From positions 1 to 64,000 of the forward strand of contig CAJXJW010000001.1 of NCBI GenBank assembly GCA_913055625.1: a stretch of DNA of 64,000 nucleotides, read 5' to 3'. Origin of the DNA: an uncultured Pseudomonadota bacterium (lineage in GTDB: Bacteria > Pseudomonadota > Gammaproteobacteria > Steroidobacterales > Woeseiaceae). The notes beneath the pieces were generated by a model, which did not search any database, was not told where the DNA came from, and saw only the letters and a program-made list of their open reading frames with translations. Made by a program: the position numbers and the translations under genes. This document shows, in pieces, positions 56,758 through 64,000 of the stretch (positions are counted from its first letter, which is position 1; the number at the start of each line of letters is the position of its first letter).

Positions 56758-58113
56758 CTACAGCAGGATCAGTGCTCCCAGCCCGAGAAATGCCGCGTAG
56801 CCGACGACGTCGGTCACCGTCGTCAGTACGACGCCGCCCGCGAGCGCGGGGTCGATATCGAGCCTGCGCAGCAGCAGCGGTATCGAGAAGCCGGCGAGCG
56901 CGGCGACGACCAGGTTCACGACCATCGCGGCGGCGATGACGCCGCCGATGCGCCCGTCATCGAACCACAGGTAAGTGGCGGTCGCGACGACCAGCGCCCA
57001 GGCCAGGCCGTTGAGCAGCCCGACCGCCAGTTCCTTGCGCAGGATGCCACGGGCGTTGTTCCGGTCGATCTGGTCCAGCGCGATGGCGCGCGTGATGATC
57101 GTCAGCGACTGGGTCCCGGCAACGCCGCCCATGCTCGGCACGACCGGCATGAGCACGGCGAGAAGCACGATCTTGTCGATCGTCGTCTGGAACAGGTCGA
57201 CGACCGCCGCGGCGAGGAACGCCGTGGCGAGATTGACGCCCAGCCAGATCGCGCGCCGGAGCGCGCTCGTCACGACCGGTGCGAACATGTCGTCTTCCTC
57301 GTCGAGCCCCGCGGCGCTCATCAGGGAGTGTTCCGCCTCGTCGCGGATCTCGTCGAGCACGTCGTCGACCGTGATACGGCCGAGCAGGACACCGCCCGCA
57401 TCGACGACCGGCGCGGAAAGCAGGTCCCGGTGCTCGAACTCCCAGACGACCTGCGAGGTCGGTGCGTGTGCGGGGATCGGGTCCACGCCGCTTACCATTA
57501 CGCTGGAAACGAGCTCTTCCGGGTCTCTCGTCAGCAGGCGCGACAGGTACAGCGAGCCCACGTAGCGATTGTCGCGACCGACGACGAAGATCGTGTCCGT
57601 CCCGTCCGGCACCTTGCCCCGCGCGCGCAGGTACCGGGTCACCACGTCGAGCGTGACGTCCGGGCGCACGGTGACGACGTCGACGTTCATCAGGCCGCCG
57701 GCCGAGTCCTCGTCGTAGCTCAGTACCTGCCGCAGGCGCTCGCGATCCTGCGTGTCCAGCGATTCGATGACCTGGCCCGTCACGGTTTCGGGAAGGTCGG
57801 CCAGCAGATCGGCAAGGTCGTCGAGTTCCATGCCGTCGAGCGCAACGACGAGTTCCTCGATCGGCATGTCGCGGATCAGGTCGTCGCGGACGGCTTCTGC
57901 CACCTCGACCAGTACCTCGCCCTCGATCTCCGGCTCCAGGAGTTTCCACACCAACGCACGCTGGTTGCGGGGTAATGATTCGAGAAGGTGGCCGATTTCC
58001 GCGGGGTGCAGACCGTTCAGCATCCGCCGGGCGGCGCGCATGCCGCCCGTGTCCAGGTATTCCCGGACCCGGGTCAGGTTGCGATGCTGTTTTTCCGGGG
58101 ACTCCGGAGTCAC
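56758..58113 (-). CDS. mgtE: Magnesium transporter MgtE
   Basis: Gated magnesium channel, 451 residues. The N-terminal cytosolic domain (about 1-130) has LHPAEIGHLLESLP and LADLLADLPE. CBS domains follow (about 135-255, VMVSGVDPIPAHAP), then five membrane helices from about 280, including VVPSMGGVAGTQSLTIITRAIA, the pore signature. It starts 13 bp after rapZ on the same strand and is probably part of the rpoN-hpf-ptsN-rapZ-mgtE string. In Xanthomonas-type genomes mgtE follows PTS genes at this place; here the npr and ptsI genes are missing. Confidence 0.96.
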   Translation of the reverse strand: MTPESPEKQHRNLTRVREYLDTGGMRAARRMLNGLHPAEIGHLLESLPRNQRALVWKLLEPEIEGEVLVEVAEAVRDDLIRDMPIEELVVALDGMELDDLADLLADLPETVTGQVIESLDTQDRERLRQVLSYDEDSAGGLMNVDVVTVRPDVTLDVVTRYLRARGKVPDGTDTIFVVGRDNRYVGSLYLSRLLTRDPEELVSSVMVSGVDPIPAHAPTSQVVWEFEHRDLLSAPVVDAGGVLLGRITVDDVLDEIRDEAEHSLMSAAGLDEEDDMFAPVVTSALRRAIWLGVNLATAFLAAAVVDLFQTTIDKIVLLAVLMPVVPSMGGVAGTQSLTIITRAIALDQIDRNNARGILRKELAVGLLNGLAWALVVATATYLWFDDGRIGGVIAAAMVVNLVVAALAGFSIPLLLRRLDIDPALAGGVVLTTVTDVVGYAAFLGLGALILL

Positions 58114-58126
58114 GGGCCGCCCGGAA

Positions 58127-59011
58127 TCAGGCGGCGGCAGCGTTGCGGAGCTGGTTATGCCGCACGCCGACGTCCTCGCCGTTCTCCCGCAGGGCCGTCG
58201 CGAGTTTTTCCACCATGTAGACGGAGCGGTGCTGGCCGCCGGTGCAGCCGATGGCCACGGTCAGGTAGCCGCGGTGTGCCTTGCGGTACTCCGGGATCCA
58301 GCGTCTCAGGAACCCGAGGATGTCGTCGTACATGCCGACGAACAGTTCGTGCGAATCCAGGAACTCGGTAACCTCGCAATCGAGGCCGGTCAGGCCACGC
58401 AGAGCCAGCGTCCAGTAAGGATTCGGCAGGCAGCGGAGGTCGAACACGAAGTCCGCGTCGGCGGGTATCCCGTACTTGAAGCCGAAGGACTCGATCAATA
58501 CCGACATCGTCTGTGGCTGCCGGCGGTCGACGCGTTCCCGGATCGTGTCCGCGAGTTCGTAGACGCTGGTCGTCGACGTGTCGATGATCAGGTCCGCGGC
58601 GTTGATGACCTCGGAGAGCACCTCGCGCTCCGTCTCGATGGCGGACCGCAGCGCCGACCCCTGCGTGGCGAGCGGGTGCCGCCGCCGGCTTTCGCTGTAA
58701 CGCTTGAGAAGGATTTCATCGTCGGCCTGCAGGAACAGTACGTCCGTCCGGATGTCCTGGCTGCGGAACTGGGCGACGATCTGCGGCAGGGCCTTCAGGT
58801 CGCGGTGCCGGTTGCGCGCGTCGATGCCCACGGCAATGCGGGAGGCGGGCTTTTCGTCGCTCGCCGCGACTTCCGCAACCGCGGATTGCAGGAGCGCGAC
58901 GGGGAGGTTGTCGATGCAGTAGTAGCCGAGATCTTCCAGAACGTGCAAGGCAACGGACTTGCCGGACCCCGACAATCCGCTCACGATGATCAGTCGCTTT
59001 CCGTCGGCCAC
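58127..59011 (-). CDS. rapZ: RNase adapter protein RapZ
   Basis: Nucleotide-binding regulator that, in E. coli, delivers the sRNA GlmZ to RNase E and so controls glucosamine-6-phosphate synthase. 294 residues. P-loop GLSGSGKS (12-19), DNLPVALL, RRRHPL, and the C-terminal half with GCTGGQHRSVY and the KYGIPADADFVFDLRCLPNPYW segment. It overlaps ptsN by one base. Whether the GlmZ role applies in this lineage is unknown. Confidence 0.97.
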   Translation of the reverse strand: MADGKRLIIVSGLSGSGKSVALHVLEDLGYYCIDNLPVALLQSAVAEVAASDEKPASRIAVGIDARNRHRDLKALPQIVAQFRSQDIRTDVLFLQADDEILLKRYSESRRRHPLATQGSALRSAIETEREVLSEVINAADLIIDTSTTSVYELADTIRERVDRRQPQTMSVLIESFGFKYGIPADADFVFDLRCLPNPYWTLALRGLTGLDCEVTEFLDSHELFVGMYDDILGFLRRWIPEYRKAHRGYLTVAIGCTGGQHRSVYMVEKLATALRENGEDVGVRHNQLRNAAAA

Positions 59012-59505
59012 TAGCCGCTCCCGGCCGCGCCGGCGACGGGCGCCTGCAGGTTGCGGCAGCCATCCAGCAAGATGGCGTGCAGGTCCTTGCTGGAATTCGC
59101 GGCGCGCAGGCGGCGGCGCAGGCCTTCGTCCGCGAGCAGGCTGGTGACGAGATTGATATCCGCGTAGTCCTGCTCCGACAGTTCCACGGGCACCAGCAGG
59201 CCGAACACGAGATCGACGGGCTCGCCGTCCGGCGAGTCGAAGTCGACCGGATCCGACAGCTTGATCATGGCCGCGTGGCTCTCTTCGAGGCCATCGACGC
59301 GGCTGTGCGGGAACGCGACGCCCTGGGTCATGCTGGTGCAGCCCAGGCGCTCGCGCTCTATCAGCCGTTCAAAGATGTCTTCGGCAGCGACGTCGGCAAA
59401 CGGCCTGACGAGCAATTCGCTCAGGATCTCCAGGCAATGCTTCTTGCTGCGCGCATGTGCGTTGCACAGCACGCTGTCGGGTTTGATGATCTCTGCGAGT
59501 GACAT
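59011..59505 (-). CDS. ptsN: Nitrogen PTS protein EIIA(Ntr)
   Basis: Phosphocarrier that links the nitrogen-related PTS to potassium transport, sigma-54-dependent genes and other targets. 164 residues. The phosphorylated His67 is in GVAFPHSRVDG; SVLCNAHARSKKHCLEILSELL is the N-terminal helix. It lies between hpf and rapZ, the usual neighbours of rpoN. No NPr (ptsO) gene follows in this window, so its phosphate donor must be encoded elsewhere. Confidence 0.96.
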   Translation of the reverse strand: MSLAEIIKPDSVLCNAHARSKKHCLEILSELLVRPFADVAAEDIFERLIERERLGCTSMTQGVAFPHSRVDGLEESHAAMIKLSDPVDFDSPDGEPVDLVFGLLVPVELSEQDYADINLVTSLLADEGLRRRLRAANSSKDLHAILLDGCRNLQAPVAGAAGSG

Positions 59506-59588
59506 GGTCCCAGTCCGTACTGTCTGGCGGGTCCCCGACGCGGGCGTGCAGCCGGCAACGGCGTTCCGTGCCGCGGTCGGCGCTCAGC

Positions 59589-59909
59589 TCAGACGATTTC
59601 TCTCTTCAGGGTTTCTCTCGCATGGTGATCGACGAGTTTTTCCTTGTGCTTGCGCACCTGCCGGTCGAGCTTGTCGACGAGGCCGTCGATGGCGGCATAC
59701 ATGTCGTCTTCCGTGGTTTCCGCGAAAATCGTACCACCGTTCACGTTGACCTTGGCTTCTGCCTTGTGGCGCATTTTTTCGACCGTCAGGATGCAGTGCA
59801 CATCAGAGACGAGGTCGAAGTGACGTTCCAGCCGTTCGATCTTCGACTCGACATAACCTCTCAGCGAGTCGGTGATTTCCAGATGATGGCCTGAAACATT
59901 CAGTTGCAT
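59589..59909 (-). CDS. hpf: Ribosome hibernation promoting factor, short form
   Basis: Binds the 30S decoding centre in stationary phase and promotes 100S ribosome dimers. 106 residues, the short version without the long dimerisation tail. MQLNVSGHHLEITDSLRGYVESK and the conserved ..AAIDGLVDKLDRQVRKHKEK are typical. It lies 120 bp after rpoN. In E. coli the same gene follows rpoN. Confidence 0.96.
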   Translation of the reverse strand: MQLNVSGHHLEITDSLRGYVESKIERLERHFDLVSDVHCILTVEKMRHKAEAKVNVNGGTIFAETTEDDMYAAIDGLVDKLDRQVRKHKEKLVDHHARETLKREIV

Positions 59910-60012
59910 AGATGCCTCCCGTTCTTGTCGTCGCGACGCCCCGCTTGCCGAAGGCCGCGATGTGTTGTGATGCCTTTCTGGTCAGGTGCTGCGTACACCT
60001 CCCTTCTGGCGA

Positions 60013-60027
60013 GCCCGCGGAGCGGGC
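60013..60027 (-). terminator. Hairpin just after rpoN
   Basis: GCCCGC, a 3-nt loop and GCGGGC form a 6-bp stem 3 bp past the rpoN stop on the minus strand. No T-run follows, so any stop would be weak and hpf may still be partly co-transcribed. Confidence 0.35.
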
Positions 60028-60029
60028 AA

Positions 60030-61418
60030 TCAGCGCGCCGGCCGTTCCCTGCGATCACTCGACGACGCGATGTTCATGGCTTCACGGTACTTCGCCACCG
60101 TGCGTCTCGCAACCTTGATGCCGTCTTCCGCGAGAAGGCTTGCGATCTTGCTGTCACTGAGCGGCTTCCGGGGGTTCTCGGCACCGATCAGCTTGCGAAT
60201 TTTTGCGCGAACCGAGGTCGATGACTGGTCCTCGCCGGTCTCGGAACTCAGGTGGCTCGAGAAGAAATACTTGAACTCGAACACGCCGCGTGGCGTGTGC
60301 ATGTACTTGTTCGTCGTGACGCGGGATATCGTGGATTCGTGCATGCCGATCTCTTCGGCGACATCCTTCAGCACCATCGGTTTCATGGCTTCGTCGCCCT
60401 GTTCCAGGAACTCGGTCTGGCGGGAAACGATGCAGGTCGCGACCTTCAGCAGGGTTTCGTTGCGAATCTCCAGGCTGCGGATCAGCCAGCGGGCTTCCTG
60501 GAGCTGCGAGCGCAGCACGGCGTGGTCGCCGTTGCCGCGCAGCAGCTTGGCGTAAGTCTTGTTCACCGAGAGCTTCGGCACGCCGGTCGGGCTGATTTCG
60601 ACCTGCCAGCGATTGTCGACCTTGCGCACGAAAACATCGGGAATGACGTACTCGGCCGGCGCGGAACTGACCGCCAGGCCCGGCTTGGGATTGCAGCCCT
60701 TGACCAGCGCCAGGGCGTCCTGCAGACCTTCCTCGGACGTCCGCAGGGACCGCCGGAGTTCGCCGTGGGCGCGGGTCGCCACGAGGTCCAGGTGGTTCTG
60801 CGCGATCTCGATGGCCAGGTCGAGACCGTCCGTGTCGGCGTCGAGCTGGCGAAGCTGCAGCACGATGCACTCGGCGAGCGATCTCGCGCCGACGCCCACC
60901 GGGTCCATCGCCTGCACCTTGGCCAGCGTGGTCTCGATGTCCTCGAACGTGACCTCGGCATCGATGCTGGCCTTGATGTCGTCGAGCGTGGCGGTCAGGT
61001 AGCCGTCGTCGTTGATCGCGTCAATGATGGCCTCGCCGATCAGTGACTCGCGCGGCGAGAAGTCTTCCATCTCCAGCTGCCAGAGCAGGTGCTCGCGCAG
61101 CGACTGCCCGGACTCGTCGGCGAACTCGGTGATCGGCCGGCCTTCGCCGGTCCAGCCGCCCTCCGGGAAGCGCTCCATCGTGCGCGTCTGCCAGCTCTCC
61201 TCGGCCTTGATCGTTTCGATCTCGACCGTCGTCTCGGAGCTCGTGCGGGGGACGTCCGGCAGGTCCTCCATCTCGAGCATGATGTTTTCCTCGAGCGCGT
61301 CCTGGATTTGCGCGTTGAGGTCGAGCACGGGGAGTTGCAGCAGGCGGATCGCCTGTTGTAGCTGCGGCGTCATCGTCAATGACTGGCCGATTCTCAGCTG
61401 GAGCGATGGTTTCAGCAT
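60030..61418 (-). CDS. rpoN: RNA polymerase sigma-54 factor RpoN
   Basis: Directs RNA polymerase to -24/-12 promoters, working with enhancer-binding ATPases. 462 residues. The N-terminal activator-interacting region I is present (LRIGQSLTMTPQLQQAIRLLQLP), then a short acidic region II and the core-binding domain. The helix-turn-helix and the RpoN box ARRTVAKYRE (about 441-450) are intact. It lies 35 bp after lptB. No enhancer-binding protein gene is present in the window. Confidence 0.97.
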   Translation of the reverse strand: MLKPSLQLRIGQSLTMTPQLQQAIRLLQLPVLDLNAQIQDALEENIMLEMEDLPDVPRTSSETTVEIETIKAEESWQTRTMERFPEGGWTGEGRPITEFADESGQSLREHLLWQLEMEDFSPRESLIGEAIIDAINDDGYLTATLDDIKASIDAEVTFEDIETTLAKVQAMDPVGVGARSLAECIVLQLRQLDADTDGLDLAIEIAQNHLDLVATRAHGELRRSLRTSEEGLQDALALVKGCNPKPGLAVSSAPAEYVIPDVFVRKVDNRWQVEISPTGVPKLSVNKTYAKLLRGNGDHAVLRSQLQEARWLIRSLEIRNETLLKVATCIVSRQTEFLEQGDEAMKPMVLKDVAEEIGMHESTISRVTTNKYMHTPRGVFEFKYFFSSHLSSETGEDQSSTSVRAKIRKLIGAENPRKPLSDSKIASLLAEDGIKVARRTVAKYREAMNIASSSDRRERPAR

Positions 61419-61453
61419 TCAGTTCGTCGTGGCAGGTGCAGGCCCATTGTCGC

Positions 61454-62179
61454 TCAGAGTTTGAAATCCTGTCCGAGATACACTTCCCGGACATGGTGAT
61501 TCTCCAGAATTTCGCCCGGAGACCCGGACGCGATCAGGCTCCCGTCACTCAGTATATAGGCTCTGCCGCAAATTCCGAGCGTCTCCCGGACATTGTGGTC
61601 CGTAATCAGTACGCCGATGTCGCGCTCGCACAAGTGCCTGATAATGCGCTGGATGTCCAGAACGGAGATCGGGTCGACGCCGGCAAACGGCTCGTCGAGC
61701 AGCACGAACAGCGGGTTCGCCGCGAGGGCGCGCGCAATCTCGACGCGGCGTCGCTCACCGCCCGACAGGCTGATGCCGAGACTCCCCCGGACGTGGCCGA
61801 CGTGCAGTTCGTCCAGCAGCTTCTCGAGTTCCTCCTCGCGGCCCGCGCGGTCGAGGTCGCGGCGGTACTCCAGGACCGCCAGGATGTTCTGCTCCACCGT
61901 CAGTTTCCGGAATATCGAGGCCTCCTGCGGCAGGTAGCCGACGCCCATTCGCGCGCGCGCGTGCATCGGCTGAGACGTCAGGTCCTGGCCGTCCAGCAGA
62001 ATCTTGCCGCCGTCCGCGCCGACCAGGCCGACGATCATGTAGAACGCCGTCGTCTTGCCTGCGCCGTTCGGGCCCAGCAGTCCCACGACCTCTCCGCTTT
62101 TCATTTCCAGCGACAGGTCCTTGACGACCTTGCGAAGTTTGTAGCTCTTGGAAATCGACTGGACGGTCAGGATGCTCAC
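61454..62179 (-). CDS. lptB: LPS export ABC transporter ATPase LptB
   Basis: Energises extraction of LPS from the inner membrane by LptFG. 241 residues. Walker [18 protein letters not shown], signature [17 protein letters not shown], Walker [14 protein letters not shown] and H-loop ITDHNVRE are complete. Its start overlaps the lptA stop (ATGA). lptF and lptG are not in the window. Confidence 0.97.
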   Translation of the reverse strand: MSILTVQSISKSYKLRKVVKDLSLEMKSGEVVGLLGPNGAGKTTAFYMIVGLVGADGGKILLDGQDLTSQPMHARARMGVGYLPQEASIFRKLTVEQNILAVLEYRRDLDRAGREEELEKLLDELHVGHVRGSLGISLSGGERRRVEIARALAANPLFVLLDEPFAGVDPISVLDIQRIIRHLCERDIGVLITDHNVRETLGICGRAYILSDGSLIASGSPGEILENHHVREVYLGQDFKL

Positions 62180-62817
62180 TGCGGCGCGTCCCCGTCATCC
62201 GCCGGGACGTCTTCGCCGTCCGCGGCATCGGCGGGCGGGGTGAACGTCACCTTGACGCGATCCTCGGGGTCGCCTGAGGACACGGCGTTTACGCGCCGCT
62301 CCTGGATATTGTAGACGAGCGATTCGGAGGCGATCTGGTTGCCACCCTCGGTGATCGACGCGTCACCAGCAAACTCGATGACGCCGCCGGCGACGTCGTA
62401 GTGCAGCCGGCGGGCGCTCGCGTAGGTCGTTTCGTCGCTGCCGGGACGCCGGAATTCGAACGTTGCGGGTGAGCCTTCGATCGTCGCGACCTTGAGCTGA
62501 AAATTCGTGAACGTGAGGTCTGCGCTGTCGCACTCGATGTGGCCCTCGTTGACGTCGAAGATCACGTTGCCTGACAGGCGCCAGGTGCTGCTCTCGAAAT
62601 CCATGCCGGTGGAATGCGCGTCGTCCGATTCGATGCTGATGCTGCCCTGGGTCAGCTTGAGGCCGCGAAAGTGGAGCAGGGACGCGTTGCCGTCGTAGTC
62701 CGTGCTCTCGGCGTCGATGACGATCGGCAGGCGCATGTCGGGTGCTTGCGCCGCCGCGGGCAGCGACAGCAGTGCGACGACCAGGCCGCCCGGCAACAGT
62801 CGGTGAAGATGCGTCAT
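62176..62817 (-). CDS. lptA: LPS transport protein LptA
   Basis: Periplasmic bridge protein that carries LPS from the inner to the outer membrane. 213 residues: a signal peptide ([25 protein letters not shown]) then a beta-jellyroll OstA-type domain with repeated short strands, such as [20 protein letters not shown] 62817 has GAAAG before it and lies 13 bp after lptC. An in-frame ATG at 62856 would overlap lptC and is less likely. The tail is acidic ([15 protein letters not shown]), which is not conserved. Confidence 0.93.
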   Translation of the reverse strand: MTHLHRLLPGGLVVALLSLPAAAQAPDMRLPIVIDAESTDYDGNASLLHFRGLKLTQGSISIESDDAHSTGMDFESSTWRLSGNVIFDVNEGHIECDSADLTFTNFQLKVATIEGSPATFEFRRPGSDETTYASARRLHYDVAGGVIEFAGDASITEGGNQIASESLVYNIQERRVNAVSSGDPEDRVKVTFTPPADAADGEDVPADDGDAPQ

Positions 62818-62830
62818 CAACTTTCGGGGT

Positions 62831-63388
62831 TCAGGGCAGGAATCGTCCGCTGACATTGGACCGGATTTCCATTCGGTTTTCCTTCCACGATGCTAGCATG
62901 CCGATGCCCGTCAGGCTGCGATCCCCGATGCGGACCTCGATGCGGTCCGGTGTCTCGGCCTCGTAGCGCTCCGGGTCGAGCGTCATCGTCTCGGCAAGGA
63001 TCTCCGTTGCCTGTCCGGAAAAGCCCTGCGAACTCGTCGCCCGGACGTCGCCTTCGAGCTGGACCTCCGGGCGGTCCGGGTACAGCGTGGCCGAACGCGC
63101 GGTCAGTATCCACGGTACGTCGCTGTCCGGCGAATACCGCACCTTGACCGCCGAGAAGCGAATCTGGTCGTCCCCGAGCTGCTCGGCGTGATCCGCCAGA
63201 ATCTCGTAGAGCAACTGACCGTCGGGCCCGGTGCCGAGTATCCGGGCGTCCTCGAGGTAGTAGCCGCGCTGGGCGGGACGGGTCGGCGATTGCACGGACT
63301 CGCTGTCGCTACTGTCACGGGCGGCATACCAGCTTGCCAGCGCGGCAACGGACAATGCGACCAGCAGCAGCCCCCTGCGCGCGGTCAC
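62831..63388 (-). CDS. lptC: LPS export protein LptC
   Basis: Inner-membrane anchored partner of LptBFG that passes LPS to LptA. 185 residues: an N-terminal membrane helix (GLLLVALSVAALASWYAA), then the periplasmic jellyroll with YYLEDARILGTGPDG and LTARSATLYPDRPEVQLEGDV. The start overlaps the kdsC stop by 4 bp. Sequence similarity in this family is low, so the call leans on gene order and topology. Confidence 0.92.
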   Translation of the reverse strand: MTARRGLLLVALSVAALASWYAARDSSDSESVQSPTRPAQRGYYLEDARILGTGPDGQLLYEILADHAEQLGDDQIRFSAVKVRYSPDSDVPWILTARSATLYPDRPEVQLEGDVRATSSQGFSGQATEILAETMTLDPERYEAETPDRIEVRIGDRSLTGIGMLASWKENRMEIRSNVSGRFLP

Positions 63389-63894
63389 GTGAGCGTGCGG
63401 TCGACGGCGGCGAGGACCAGTTCGCAGACCTCCCGAACGGCGCCGTGGCCGCCGGGTGCCGCGGTGGTGTAGTTGCAGTATTCGCGAACCGCGGACGCCG
63501 CGTTGGCGACCGCGATGGCGAAGCCGACCTTGGCGAGCAGTGGCAGGTCGGGAATGTCGTCGCCGACATAGACGGCCTGGGCTGCGGTGATGCCGATCTC
63601 GGCCGCAAGCTCGTCGAACGCGGCGGGCTTGTCCGCGCAGCCCTGGATGACATGGCGCACGCCGAGTTCCTGCATGCGGCGTTCGACGGCCAGGGAGCGG
63701 CGACCGCTGATCACCGCGACCTCGATACCGGCCCGCAGGAGCTGGCGGATGCCGAAGCCGTCCTGCGTCGAGAACGCCTTGCTCTCGACGCCTTCGTCGG
63801 AAAGGTAGAAGCGGCCGTCCGTGAAGACGCCGTCGACGTCGAACGCGACCAGCCGGATATCGGTCGGCGGGCGCTTTTCGGCGCCCGCGGTCAC
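63385..63894 (-). CDS. kdsC: Kdo 8-phosphate phosphatase KdsC
   Basis: HAD-family phosphatase that releases Kdo from Kdo-8-phosphate. 169 residues. The nucleophile motif is FDVDGVFTDG, followed by STQDGFGIRQL, ISGRRS and the metal site GDDIPDLPLL. The start codon is GTG, overlapping the kdsD stop (GTGA); there is no ATG upstream in frame. Tetramer-forming C0-type HADs of this length fit. Confidence 0.97.
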   Translation of the reverse strand: MTAGAEKRPPTDIRLVAFDVDGVFTDGRFYLSDEGVESKAFSTQDGFGIRQLLRAGIEVAVISGRRSLAVERRMQELGVRHVIQGCADKPAAFDELAAEIGITAAQAVYVGDDIPDLPLLAKVGFAIAVANAASAVREYCNYTTAAPGGHGAVREVCELVLAAVDRTLT

Positions 63895-64000
63895 ATGATC
63901 CCCGCGCGGAACAGGTCGTGCACGTTGAGCGCGCCGATCAGCCGCCGGTCGGCGTCGGCGACGAGCAGCGACGTGATGCGATTGTCCTCGAGCACCTTGA
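63891..64000 (-). CDS. kdsD: Arabinose-5-phosphate isomerase KdsD, C-terminal end only
   Basis: Only the last 36 codons are in the window, ending in VLEDNRITSLLVAD and LIGALNVHDLFRAGIM, the end of a CBS domain of the KdsD type. The full protein converts ribulose 5-phosphate to arabinose 5-phosphate for Kdo synthesis. The assignment rests on the CBS ending and on its place before kdsC. Confidence 0.85.
   Translation of the reverse strand, partial: KVLEDNRITSLLVADADRRLIGALNVHDLFRAGIM

Overview
The window is a GC-rich (by eye about two thirds G+C), gene-dense stretch of a bacterial chromosome. It has the genes of a diderm: Kdo and heptose synthesis, LptA/B/C, waaA, TolC, LON-domain and Mpl genes. 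Several gene orders are typical of Gammaproteobacteria: rpsU-(yqeY)-dnaG divergent from tsaD, and kdsD-kdsC-lptC-lptA-lptB-rpoN-hpf-ptsN-rapZ. The split class II ribonucleotide reductase, PPi-dependent phosphofructokinase, proton-pumping pyrophosphatase and pteridine reductase fit a lineage near the Chromatiales, Woeseiales or Xanthomonadales grade, but the order cannot be fixed from the sequence alone. I see no rRNA, tRNA, CRISPR array, insertion sequence, integrase or phage gene. This looks like core chromosome.

Layout. 1-9.4 kb: macromolecular synthesis genes (dnaG, yqeY, rpsU) divergent from tsaD-folB-folK, then an S41 protease lipoprotein, a pteridine reductase, a MidA-type methyltransferase, uppP and cca. 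9.5-15.5 kb: envelope and periplasm genes (DUF481 outer membrane protein, lipoprotein aminopeptidase, slt, degQ) and a small heat-shock protein with a heat-shock-type promoter. 15.5-19 kb: an AT-rich control region with an NrdR-like box, then nrdJa-nrdJb, followed by a long intergenic hairpin. 19-24.1 kb: hldE-waaA, with tolC and an isoaspartate methyltransferase-like gene on the other strand. 24.3-31.8 kb: a PAS-PAS-GGDEF-EAL protein, then on the minus strand pfp, hppA, dgoK and dgoA. 31.9-35.8 kb: adk, rnd, mpl and a LON-domain protein. 35.8-41.2 kb: a tightly packed minus-strand unit, metK-ahcY-cpdA-traB/gumN-hemL. 41.4-53.1 kb: tkt-gapA-pgk, a convergent phoX, then pyk-penicillin acylase-moxR-VWA in overlapping order. 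53.1-56.7 kb: an exported peroxiredoxin, a patatin-like lipase and an M28 peptidase lipoprotein. 56.7-64 kb: mgtE, rapZ, ptsN, hpf, rpoN, lptB, lptA, lptC, kdsC and the end of kdsD.

How the genes fit together. Three themes stand out. One is LPS construction and transport: kdsD/kdsC/hldE make the core sugars, waaA adds Kdo, and lptABC export the product. A second is central carbon flow with pyrophosphate as an energy carrier: pfp and hppA are adjacent, and a lower-glycolysis cluster lies about 10 kb away. A third is the S-adenosylmethionine cycle, with metK and ahcY next to each other.

Nothing here is clearly a new defence or mobile system. The items most worth a second look are the pyk-acylase-MoxR-VWA string, the pfp/hppA pyrophosphate pair with the dgoKA tail, the nrdJ control region, the intergenic hairpin at 18.9 kb, the hairpin at the very start of the rpsU transcript, and a recurring placement of -10-like hexamers only 6-9 nt before start codons.
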